Below are positions 1 to 7,069 of a DNA stretch of 41,570 bases, piece after piece; within the stretch, counting starts at the first letter, position 1; every line of letters starts with the position of its first letter. A program made the position numbers and the translations under genes. The DNA is taken from NCBI GenBank assembly GCA_945861965.1, contig CAMAWM010000019.1, forward strand, positions 1 to 41,570, in the 5' to 3' direction. Under the pieces are notes generated by a model. That model did not search any database. It was not told where the DNA came from and was given only the letters and a program-made list of their open reading frames with translations. This DNA is from Chitinophaga pinensis. Lineage in GTDB: Bacteria > Bacteroidota > Bacteroidia > UKL13-3.

Positions 1-335
1 GCTGAAAATTCAAATCCGCTTCCACCTGTGCTGTATCCTGCTGAAGCTTCAAACGAACTTGTTGAAACACGCGCTTGACCATCAACATAAGCGCCAATCC
101 AAATTCCTGATTCAAATAAATGATCTACGCCTTCACCATTTGGATACGACATGGATGGTGGTCCGCTTGTATTGGCTCTCACATTTGGTCGGCCAAAGGT
201 CCCATAATTATTTATGGTTAATCCCAAACGCGATGCTGTTGTAACTTTACTTTCGTTTTTTACTTGAGCATTTGTTGCATAAACAACAAGTAAAAAGTAG
301 GAGAAGAAAACTATTTTAATTAAAGCGTTTGGCAT
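1..335 (-). CDS. Secreted protein, 5' part only (runs off the left edge)
   Basis: An open frame starts at ATG 335-333 on the minus strand and runs off the window after 111 codons. It begins MPNALIKIVFFSYFLLVVYATNAQ, a typical signal peptide ending in an AQ cleavage site. The mature part starts with S-R-L-G-L-T-I-N-N-Y-G-T and continues through glycine- and proline-containing stretches (RANTSGPPSMSYPNGEGVDH, then LFESGIWIGAY). I have the impression of this opening from long secreted Bacteroidota proteins, often with a type IX secretion tail, but the C-terminus lies outside the window and no function can be given. It is transcribed away from dnaB, and the two share the 427 bp region 336-762. 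The coding call is well supported by the signal peptide and codon use; the function is unknown. Confidence 0.75.
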   Translation of the reverse strand, partial: MPNALIKIVFFSYFLLVVYATNAQVKNESKVTTASRLGLTINNYGTFGRPNVRANTSGPPSMSYPNGEGVDHLFESGIWIGAYVDGQARVSTSSFEASAGYSTGGSGFEFS

Positions 336-700
336 GAAAATAATTAAGTGGCAAATATGAAAAAAAAATCGATATCCGATGTGTTATTTTAATGCTATTT
401 CAATCAAAAAGTTAAAACGGGTTGATTTAAGGATTTTTTTATAGCTATGTGTTTTTAAAGTTTCACAGAAAAATACAAACAAATAAAATTATGAACTTTT
501 TTTGTTAAGAAATAAATAGGGCGCAGTTTTTCGTTTTGAAATTGCATCACATTTTTAGACTATTAAATTGTCAACAATGTGAACTTAAGAACAGATGTTG
601 AAAACACATCGTCTGATTATCATTTGTTTTGATTAAAATTTGTATGGAAATGAACACTCAATGAACAGTTTGTTTTTTATAGTGTAGAACAATAATTCAA

Positions 701-731
701 TTTGAAATGAAAATTATAAAAAATACTTTTG
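701..731 (+). promoter_or_regulatory. Predicted dnaB promoter (TTTG-N19-TACTTTTG)
   Basis: TTTG at 701-704 is followed after 19 nt by TACTTTTG at 724-731. This fits the Bacteroidota housekeeping sigma consensus (TTTG near -33, TAnnTTTG near -7). Transcription would start around 735-738, giving a leader of about 25 nt before the dnaB ATG at 763. The match is read directly from the sequence; activity is inferred. Confidence 0.6.
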
Positions 732-749
732 GTGAATAGTTCACTAAAA
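727..749 (+). promoter_or_regulatory. Dyad at the predicted dnaB transcription start
   Basis: GTGAA-TAG-TTCAC (732-744) is a perfect 5-3-5 inverted repeat. After one non-Watson-Crick pair (G/T) it is extended by TTTT on the left and AAAA on the right (727-749). It overlaps the end of the -7 element and the expected start site, the position of a classical repressor operator. Read as RNA it could form a 10-pair hairpin with a UAG loop. Which of these is real cannot be told from sequence. Confidence 0.4.
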
Positions 750-762
750 ATAAAAAATAATA

Positions 763-2286
763 ATGGCTGAGGTAAAAAAATTTATTAAGAAAAGAAGTGC
801 TTCAATAAGCAATGTTTATGTTGAAGGCGGAAAGTTACCACCTCAAGCAAAAGATTTGGAAGAAATAGTTTTGGGTGCATTAATGCTTGAAAAAAATGCA
901 ATCTCAGTTGTTGTTGAAATTTTAAAAGCAGATAGCTTTTACGATGAGAAACATAAAATTATTTATGAAGCTATCATTAAACTTTTTGAACGTGCCGATC
1001 CGATAGATATTTTAACTGTAACTGCAGAGTTGCGAAAAATGTCAACTTTAGAAATTGTTGGTGGAGCTTATTTTATTACATCACTTACCAATAGAGTTGC
1101 ATCGGCTGCAAATATTGAAACACATGCAAGAATTATTGCGCAAAAATTTATTCAGCGTGAATTAATTCGCATTAGTGGTGAGATTCAAACCGATGCTTTT
1201 GAAGAAAGTGCAGATGCATTTGACTTACTTGATACAGCCGAAAGAAAATTGTTTGAAGTGTCAAACGGAAATATCAAGAAAGATTATCGTGGAATTAATT
1301 CTGTAATGAAGGAGACGATTCGTGAAATTGAAGAATTGAAAAACAAAGAAGGCGGTTTAACGGGAGTGCCTTCAGGATTTAGTAAATTAGATAGAGCAAC
1401 TTCAGGATTTCAAAAATCAGATTTAATAATTATTGCAGCTCGCCCTGGTGTCGGAAAAACCGCATTGATGTTGAGTATTGTAAGAAATGCATCGTTAAGC
1501 AATATTGAAAAACCAAAAGCAATTGCAGTTTTTTCACTTGAAATGAGCAGCAAACAACTTATTAGTAGAATGATTAGTTCTGAAACTGAAATTGATGGAC
1601 ATAAATTGAAAACCGGAATGCTTCACGAACACGAATGGCAGCAGCTAAACAGTAAAATCGCAAAATTAAGTCAAGCTCCCATTTTTATTGACGACACTCC
1701 AGCACTTTCTGTTTTTGAGTTGCGTGCAAAATGTAGAAGACTCAAACAGCAAAATAATATTGAAATGATTGTGGTGGATTATTTGCAATTAATGCGAGGC
1801 GATGAATCAAGCAACAACAATACAAATCGTGAGCAAGAAGTTGCATACATCTCTCGAAGTTTAAAAGCACTTGCTAAGGAAATTGATGTCCCCGTAATTG
1901 CACTTGCACAATTGAGCAGACAAAGTGAAAAAAGAACTGGATTCAAACCAATGTTGAGCGATTTGCGTGAATCGGGATCAATTGAACAAGATGCAGATAT
2001 GGTTATGTTTATTCACAGACCAGAAATGTTTGGAATGACTGAATGGGAAGATGGTTCTTCGTCTCATGGTCAAGCTCAAATTATTATTGCAAAACATAGA
2101 AATGGAAGCACTTCTGATGATATAAAATTGCGTTTTATAAATAATTACACCAAGTTTACAGAGATTGCAGATTACGAATACAATGTTGACCCCGAAATGT
2201 CAACAGATACGCCAGGAACAATTACCATTAGTTCAAAACTCAACAACAAATGGAATGAGTCTGATGATAGTAATGCTCCGTTTTAA
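763..2286 (+). CDS. dnaB: Replicative DNA helicase DnaB
   Basis: This is the hexameric ATP-driven helicase that unwinds DNA at the replication fork and recruits primase. The 507-residue protein has normal length for the phylum. The N-terminal DnaB domain covers about residues 25-130 (LPPQAKDLEEIVLGALMLEK), followed by a linker and the RecA-like ATPase core from about 195. Walker A is ARPGVGKT (226-233), Walker B is IVVDYLQL (336-343), the switch region is LAQLSRQSEKR (381-391), and DLRESGSIEQDAD (400-412) is the DnaB signature near the arginine finger. The tail after 460 is acidic and ends DDSNAPF. The ATG at 763 has only an A-rich leader and no clear ribosome binding site. A strong promoter and a dyad lie immediately upstream. 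The stop codon overlaps that of the convergent DUF3050 gene by 4 bp. Confidence 0.97.
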   Translation: MAEVKKFIKKRSASISNVYVEGGKLPPQAKDLEEIVLGALMLEKNAISVVVEILKADSFYDEKHKIIYEAIIKLFERADPIDILTVTAELRKMSTLEIVGGAYFITSLTNRVASAANIETHARIIAQKFIQRELIRISGEIQTDAFEESADAFDLLDTAERKLFEVSNGNIKKDYRGINSVMKETIREIEELKNKEGGLTGVPSGFSKLDRATSGFQKSDLIIIAARPGVGKTALMLSIVRNASLSNIEKPKAIAVFSLEMSSKQLISRMISSETEIDGHKLKTGMLHEHEWQQLNSKIAKLSQAPIFIDDTPALSVFELRAKCRRLKQQNNIEMIVVDYLQLMRGDESSNNNTNREQEVAYISRSLKALAKEIDVPVIALAQLSRQSEKRTGFKPMLSDLRESGSIEQDADMVMFIHRPEMFGMTEWEDGSSSHGQAQIIIAKHRNGSTSDDIKLRFINNYTKFTEIADYEYNVDPEMSTDTPGTITISSKLNNKWNESDDSNAPF

Positions 2287-3056
2287 TTAGCTTTTATTTT
2301 ATTGTAAACGCCATCCCAAAGTTCAATTCGTTTTTGTAAGGATTCGAGAGTAGCATGTTCAGCTTCGTTCCAAAATTGCTCGTTCGTTCCGCAAAGTTTT
2401 GAAGTCATTTCTAATGCAAGATTGCTGTGGTGATTTCCATCTAATTCAATATGTCTTTCAAGATAATATTTGAAAAGAGAAATGCTGTGCGGAAATTTTT
2501 TGTCGATATCATTTACAATTGAAAAAAACATTCCAGGAATTAAATCTTCTCTTCCAAAAGTAAAAATACTTGATTGTAAATAGCTCTTGTTGCTGCCAAT
2601 AATTTTAAATGTAAAATTAACAAAATCTTGCGCTTCCTTTGGAGTATTTGATTCTGCAAATGCCAATTCGAAATCGCCTGTGGTTTTTATTACTTCAATA
2701 AATTTTTCGATTTGATAAGTATCTGCTCCACATTGTTTCATTGCTTCAAGATACATTTCAAAATGACTTTTTCTATTTCCATTTACATCAAGGTCTGATT
2801 CTTCTGCAACAACAATTTCATTGATTAGATGTCTTGTATCAGCAGTTCCTTTTGGAAACCAAGGAACATTTGTACAAGTAAGATTGTTTTGTAAGGTTTT
2901 TAAAATCGACATAAAATCCCAAACTGCAAACACATGGTATTGCATAAAAATTTTCAAATCATCTAAATTTTCAATCGCAGAATAAACTTTGTGATTTATA
3001 ATTTCCAGTCTGAGTGGTTCAATGGTAGTTTTTATTTTTTCAAGATGTTCGTTCAT
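2283..3056 (-). CDS. DUF3050 family protein, heme-oxygenase-like fold
   Basis: This 257-residue protein matches my memory of the DUF3050 family, all-helical proteins grouped with heme-oxygenase-like folds. Hallmarks are YHVFAVWDFMSILKTLQ (40-56), EIVVAEESDLD (80-90), and a His/Glu/Asp-rich segment RHIELDGNHHSNLALEM (201-217) with potential metal ligands. The substrate is unknown; in related heme-oxygenase-like di-iron enzymes, such residues bind iron. It lies 50 bp downstream of the TonB receptor gene on the same strand with no obvious terminator or promoter between, so co-transcription under the same iron-type operator is likely. The 3' end overlaps the dnaB stop by 4 bp in convergent arrangement. 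Family call is fairly sure; function is inference. Confidence 0.8.
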   Translation of the reverse strand: MNEHLEKIKTTIEPLRLEIINHKVYSAIENLDDLKIFMQYHVFAVWDFMSILKTLQNNLTCTNVPWFPKGTADTRHLINEIVVAEESDLDVNGNRKSHFEMYLEAMKQCGADTYQIEKFIEVIKTTGDFELAFAESNTPKEAQDFVNFTFKIIGSNKSYLQSSIFTFGREDLIPGMFFSIVNDIDKKFPHSISLFKYYLERHIELDGNHHSNLALEMTSKLCGTNEQFWNEAEHATLESLQKRIELWDGVYNKIKAN

Positions 3057-3106
3057 GCAATAATTAATTCGAGATTTTGCTTGGTATTTATATTAAAAAA
3101 TTTGGT

Positions 3107-5305
3107 TTAAAACGAAGCGCCTACACTTATAAATAAGTTTCTGCCGTTTCCGGGAAGTAAGCCAGGACCTGGATATCCAGTTGATCTTCTGGTTGCATAC
3201 TTTTCGTCAGTTATATTATTTATCCCAGCTTTAACATTGTAATTTTTAAGAAAGCGATACGAACAAGATGCATCCATTATTTTGTATCCTGATAATTTTC
3301 CGATTGTTCCTGTAACATTTGCCAATTCGGTATTTGCAGCATCTGTATATACATCCGAAACTGTGCTGTATTGAAATGTTAAAGAGAATTCTTTTAAGTA
3401 ATAAGTGCCACCAAATCTGTGAATGAAAAGTGGTGCGTTTTCTACTCGTTTATTAGCAATTGATAGAAGTGGGTTGTTTGCAATTAATGGGTTGTTCCAT
3501 TCTGTATATTTTGCATCAATAAATGAGTTGGAAGCATAAATTGAAAAGGTTCCTAATTTTACATTTTCGGTAAATATTTTTATTGGATTAATTTCAATAT
3601 ACGATTCAATTCCTTTGCTAATCGAAGTTCCAATATTTGTTTTGAATGGAACAGAATTTTGAGTGATTGTTCCAATGCGATTATTGTATTGAAGATAAAA
3701 AATTCCAATATCAAAATTCAAAAAATTCTTGACGTTTCCTCTGTATCCGAAATCAGCATTAAAGCCACTTGCGTTTTTTAAATTTGGATCAATAATCTCA
3801 GTTGTTGCTGATGGTGTAATCTCTGAAAAAGTAACAGGTCGATAGGCTAAAGAATAGTTTCCATAAATATTTGTTTTGTCTGTAACTTTATATTCAGTTC
3901 CAAATCCATACAACAAAATTTTGTGAACTCTTTTGTCAGAATTTAAGGTTCCGGTTTGCGATGTATTAATATAACCACTAATACTATTTTCAATAAATTC
4001 AATTCGAATGCCTGGAATCAATTTTAAATGTTTTCCGATTTGAAAAATATTTTCTGCAAAAGCTGCATAATTGATAGTGCTAAATTCTAATGAACGGCCG
4101 TAAGTAGAATTGTTTAATGTTAAATCGAAATCAGAACCAGTTGTCCCAGTTCCAAGTTGATTTCTTTTTGTTTTTCCATTGTGCAATCTGATTCCAGCAG
4201 CCAATACATTACTATTTCCACACAAATTATATTTAACAGATACTCTTGCCTCAGTTCCATAATTAGAATAATAATCGCGATCAACTTGTCTAGCGTTGTA
4301 TTGAAGTGTCAAGGGATTAATTGTATCTAAAGTTGTGATGGATTTAGTAAAGCCAACACTGTTGCGTTCTGCCATTGTCATAAAAGATTTTATTTGAAGA
4401 TTTACATTTCGTGAGATGTCGTATTTAAAAGTCAATGATGTTACATTCCATGGAGCTCCAAACCAATTTCTTTCTCTAAAAGATTGTTTATTGTTTTCAT
4501 TGAACTGGACATCAGTAAGTCCACCAGCTTGCTGGCTTTTGTAATTCATATTGGTGTATTCTGCAGCAATATTTATCCTTTTTGACAATTGATAATTTGC
4601 CGAAAAATATCCAGTGTGTATTGCGTATTGGCTGTTTTCTCTCCAACCCTCAGCAACTCTATTGTGAAAATAAGCGTAGTACGATAATTTTTTATAAGTT
4701 CCACCAATTGCGTTGTATGTATTCAATAATCCAAACGATCCAATTGTTTGTTGCGTTTCAATTCCAATTGCTTTGTTTGTATTGCCTTTTTTAATTTGAT
4801 AATTTAACAATCCGCCAAATTGAGGCCCAAATTGTAAAGACGCAGCACCTCTAATTACCTCAATTTTTTCTACCGATTCCATTGGTGGAGTAAAATATGT
4901 TTCGGGATAACCAAAAATCTCTGAACAAATATCGTATCCATTTTGCCTTACATTAAATTCCCATGATCTATTTGGACTTAAACCTCTAGTAGCTAATCCA
5001 GCTTGAATTCCAGAGCCATCGTTTTCCCAAACACTCATTCCGGGGATTTTTGCAAACACTTGTCTTGTGTTGTTTGTACTCAAGTCTGCATTTAATTTTG
5101 TCAGGTTTATAACCTCTGTTTTTTTACCTGCAAAAATTACATTGTCTTTTACGTCAGGCATTCGTTCAATTCCACCCAAAACGTGTTGGTTTTTAATTAA
5201 TACATCGTTCAAAGGAATTACTTTAGAGCTATCTAAATTTTGAGAATAACTTGTTGAGTAGCCTACAAAACAACTAATTGCAAATACAAAAGCGTATTTT
5301 TTCAT
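3107..5305 (-). CDS. TonB-dependent outer-membrane receptor, FecA-like (iron chelate uptake)
   Basis: This 732-residue outer-membrane receptor has a signal peptide ending near residue 22 (TSYSQ). There is no N-terminal carboxypeptidase-like extension. The plug domain follows at about 40-175: KTEVINLTKLNADLSTNNTRQVFAKIPGMSVWENDGSG, then ATRGLSPNRSWEFNVRQNG and VEKIEVIRGAASLQFGPQFGG. The rest is a 22-strand-type beta barrel ending GLLPGNGRNLFISVGASF with a terminal aromatic residue. The plug phrasing (MPDVKDNVIFAGKKTEVINL, SPNRSWEFNVRQNGYDI) is that of receptors annotated as Fe(3+) dicitrate transporters in Bacteroidota. The actual ligand cannot be fixed from sequence. A Fur-family-like palindrome lies inside the promoter spacer, which fits iron control. 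DUF3050 follows 50 bp downstream. Confidence 0.9.
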   Translation of the reverse strand: MKKYAFVFAISCFVGYSTSYSQNLDSSKVIPLNDVLIKNQHVLGGIERMPDVKDNVIFAGKKTEVINLTKLNADLSTNNTRQVFAKIPGMSVWENDGSGIQAGLATRGLSPNRSWEFNVRQNGYDICSEIFGYPETYFTPPMESVEKIEVIRGAASLQFGPQFGGLLNYQIKKGNTNKAIGIETQQTIGSFGLLNTYNAIGGTYKKLSYYAYFHNRVAEGWRENSQYAIHTGYFSANYQLSKRINIAAEYTNMNYKSQQAGGLTDVQFNENNKQSFRERNWFGAPWNVTSLTFKYDISRNVNLQIKSFMTMAERNSVGFTKSITTLDTINPLTLQYNARQVDRDYYSNYGTEARVSVKYNLCGNSNVLAAGIRLHNGKTKRNQLGTGTTGSDFDLTLNNSTYGRSLEFSTINYAAFAENIFQIGKHLKLIPGIRIEFIENSISGYINTSQTGTLNSDKRVHKILLYGFGTEYKVTDKTNIYGNYSLAYRPVTFSEITPSATTEIIDPNLKNASGFNADFGYRGNVKNFLNFDIGIFYLQYNNRIGTITQNSVPFKTNIGTSISKGIESYIEINPIKIFTENVKLGTFSIYASNSFIDAKYTEWNNPLIANNPLLSIANKRVENAPLFIHRFGGTYYLKEFSLTFQYSTVSDVYTDAANTELANVTGTIGKLSGYKIMDASCSYRFLKNYNVKAGINNITDEKYATRRSTGYPGPGLLPGNGRNLFISVGASF

Positions 5306-5330
5306 GAATAGTTACTATTAAATTATTCGG

Positions 5331-5361
5331 CAAGATTAGTATTTAGAATAATTCTAAACAA
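5331..5361 (-). promoter_or_regulatory. Predicted promoter of the TonB receptor gene
   Basis: On the minus strand TTG (5361-5359) is followed after 20 nt by TAATCTTG (5338-5331), one base from TAnnTTTG. Transcription would start near 5325, about 20 nt before the ATG at 5305. The spacer is almost completely filled by the palindrome at 5342-5358, so a bound protein would block RNA polymerase. Confidence 0.5.
5342..5358. promoter_or_regulatory. Fur-family-like operator, 17 bp perfect palindrome
   Basis: TTTAGAATAATTCTAAA is a perfect inverted repeat around a single central base. Its inner 15 bp, TTAGAAT-A-ATTCTAA, have the 7-1-7 layout and the AAT-N-ATT core characteristic of Fur/PerR/Zur operators. 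It sits between the -33 and -7 elements of the TonB receptor promoter. The palindrome is seen directly; assignment to Fur rather than PerR, Zur or another dimeric regulator is inference from layout and target gene. Confidence 0.6.
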
Positions 5362-5516
5362 CGATTTTCGTCCTGCTATTTTATGATTATTGTTAACAGG
5401 AAAAAATTTCGCAATTTTTACAGAAATGAGATTTGATTTATTGCTTACTTAACTCTAATAAAAAGGTCAAGTTTATAATTAAAAATTAATCACAATTCAA
5501 TTCTTACTTTCGCAAA

Positions 5517-6431
5517 GTGAAAATAATTTTCTTTGGAACACCGCAGTTTGCGCTTACTTCGCTTCAGGCAATAGTAAGTGCAGGATATAATGTAGCTGCA
5601 ATTGTTACAATGCCTGACAAAGCTTTGGGTAGAGGCATGCATTTGCATCAATCTAAAGTGAAAGAATTTGCAATTCAGCAAAATATATTGTTGCTTCAAC
5701 CTGAGAATTTGAAAGCCGAAAACTTTATTAACGAACTGAAAAACATACATGCCGATCTTCAAATTGTTATTGCATTTCGCATGTTGCCTGAAGTTGTTTG
5801 GAATATGCCTCGGCTTGGCACTTTAAATTTACATGCCTCCGTTCTTCCAAATTATAGAGGTGCAGCACCCATTAATTGGGCAATAATTAATGGTGAAAGT
5901 TCGACTGGCGTAAGTACATTTTTTCTAAAACATGAAATTGATACGGGCGATATTTTATTAAAAAAAGAAATTGAATTGTCAGATGAAATAAACGCTGGAG
6001 ACTTGCATGATAAATTGATGAATATAGGTGCCGATGCGATACTTGAATCTTTAAAGCTAATTGAAAGCGACACTTTTAATTTACAAGCACAAGCAAAAAT
6101 TGTTGGAAAAATAGCGCCTAAGATTTTTAAAAAAGATTGTTTGATTAATTTCAATAAAACGTGTCATGATGTATATAATTTAATTCGAGGATTGAGCCCT
6201 TATCCAACTGCATTTACTTATGTTAACGATAAGTCGTTAAAAATTTATTCTTCAAAAAAAGAGATTGCGAAGAACGAAAGCGAAAATGGATTTTTTTTAA
6301 CAGACAATAAAACTTTTTTGAAAGTAGCTTGTGCAGATGGATTCATTCATTTATTAGATGTGCAAATGGAGGGGAAAAAACGAATGGAAATTTCCGAATT
6401 TTTAAAAGGGTTTCGTTTAACTGATAAATAA
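5517..6431 (+). CDS. fmt: Methionyl-tRNA formyltransferase
   Basis: Transfers a formyl group from 10-formyl-THF to the amino group of initiator Met-tRNA. The 304 residues match the family length. The N-terminal Rossmann-type domain begins MKIIFFGTPQFAL. The catalytic triad is visible as N104 and H106 in TLNLHASVLPNYRGAAPINW and D142 in HEIDTGD. The C-terminal tRNA-binding domain starts near 205 (IRGLSPYPTAFTYV). The start codon is GTG at 5517; there is no better ATG. A -7-like TACTTTCG (5505-5512) ends 4 nt before the GTG, so transcription may begin at the start codon. The small barrel gene follows after 41 bp. The TonB receptor gene is divergent. Confidence 0.95.
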   Translation: MKIIFFGTPQFALTSLQAIVSAGYNVAAIVTMPDKALGRGMHLHQSKVKEFAIQQNILLLQPENLKAENFINELKNIHADLQIVIAFRMLPEVVWNMPRLGTLNLHASVLPNYRGAAPINWAIINGESSTGVSTFFLKHEIDTGDILLKKEIELSDEINAGDLHDKLMNIGADAILESLKLIESDTFNLQAQAKIVGKIAPKIFKKDCLINFNKTCHDVYNLIRGLSPYPTAFTYVNDKSLKIYSSKKEIAKNESENGFFLTDNKTFLKVACADGFIHLLDVQMEGKKRMEISEFLKGFRLTDK

Positions 6432-6472
6432 GATACTTTTGATTTTTTATAGTTTAATTTATATGGAAGTAA

Positions 6473-7063
6473 ATGTTTAGAAAATATATAATAATAGTTT
6501 TTGTTTTTTTCTTTTTGCAAACAGATTTGATTGCGCAGAAGCCAAAATTGAATCAAAAATATTTAGAAAAATTTAAAGACTATAATCAAACAAGCATACT
6601 TAAATTAAGTTTGTTAAGTCCATTTATCAAAACGCTTTCCTTAAGTTACGAATCAACAATTAGCAAAGACAATTCATTGAATTTTGGTTTGTATCTATTT
6701 TCTGGAAGCATAAATAAAATAATAAGTTCAAGCAAAGCATTTGGTTTAACATTTGGCTATAGACATTACTTTTCTCACACTGCTCCAGTTGGCATTTATT
6801 GCGAACCAAGCATTAGATTTCAAAATGTTTCGGGCAATATTGTTGTTAGTAAAAGAACAAATGATCCTCTTGAAGTGAATTCATTAACAGCAGGTTTTAT
6901 GCTAGGAAAACAATGGCTGATTGGCGAAAAAATTAGTTTGAATTATTATGTTGGCCCAATTTTCAGTATCGCAGATAGCGATATTGCATCAACTAATATT
7001 TTAGCCAACTCATTAAACGGTTATTGGTTTAGATCAGGATTTACAATGGGATATAAATTTTAA
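6473..7063 (+). CDS. Small outer-membrane beta-barrel protein, function unknown
   Basis: This 196-residue protein has a signal peptide (MFRKYIIIVFVFFFLQTDLIAQ). The mature part alternates hydrophobic and polar residues in short strands and ends FRSGFTMGYKF with a terminal Phe, as in outer-membrane barrels. Strand-like segments such as SLSYESTISKDNSLNFGLYLF, FGLTFGYRHYF and GIYCEPSIRFQ suggest an 8-10-stranded barrel, similar to DUF3575-type proteins of Bacteroidota. No enzymatic motif is visible. It lies 41 bp behind fmt and has a weak GGAAG 5 nt before its ATG, so it may be read from the fmt transcript. It ends 6 bp from the convergent S46 peptidase gene. Confidence 0.75.
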   Translation: MFRKYIIIVFVFFFLQTDLIAQKPKLNQKYLEKFKDYNQTSILKLSLLSPFIKTLSLSYESTISKDNSLNFGLYLFSGSINKIISSSKAFGLTFGYRHYFSHTAPVGIYCEPSIRFQNVSGNIVVSKRTNDPLEVNSLTAGFMLGKQWLIGEKISLNYYVGPIFSIADSDIASTNILANSLNGYWFRSGFTMGYKF

Positions 7064-7069
7064 AAGCAA

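Larger units (their letters stand above)
336..762. other. 427 bp divergent intergenic region upstream of dnaB
   Basis: This is the longest gene-free stretch in the window. It separates the minus-strand secreted-protein gene from dnaB. I see no ORF or RNA gene in it. The dnaB-proximal end holds a good promoter and a dyad (entered separately). Several GTGAAC/TGAAC-like half-sites are scattered upstream (579-584, and twice within 651-668), similar to one arm of the dyad next to the dnaB start. A short inverted repeat GATGT-N7-ACATC lies at 594-610. The rest is AT-rich and featureless to me. Confidence 0.5.

Noticed and set aside
59-244. Plus-strand ORF at the left edge
   Set aside because: It is antisense to the secreted-protein gene, which has a signal peptide and coherent coding sequence.
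5852-6154. Antisense open frame of 100 codons inside fmt
   Set aside because: It is a shadow of the fmt coding frame with no independent start signal or recognisable protein features.
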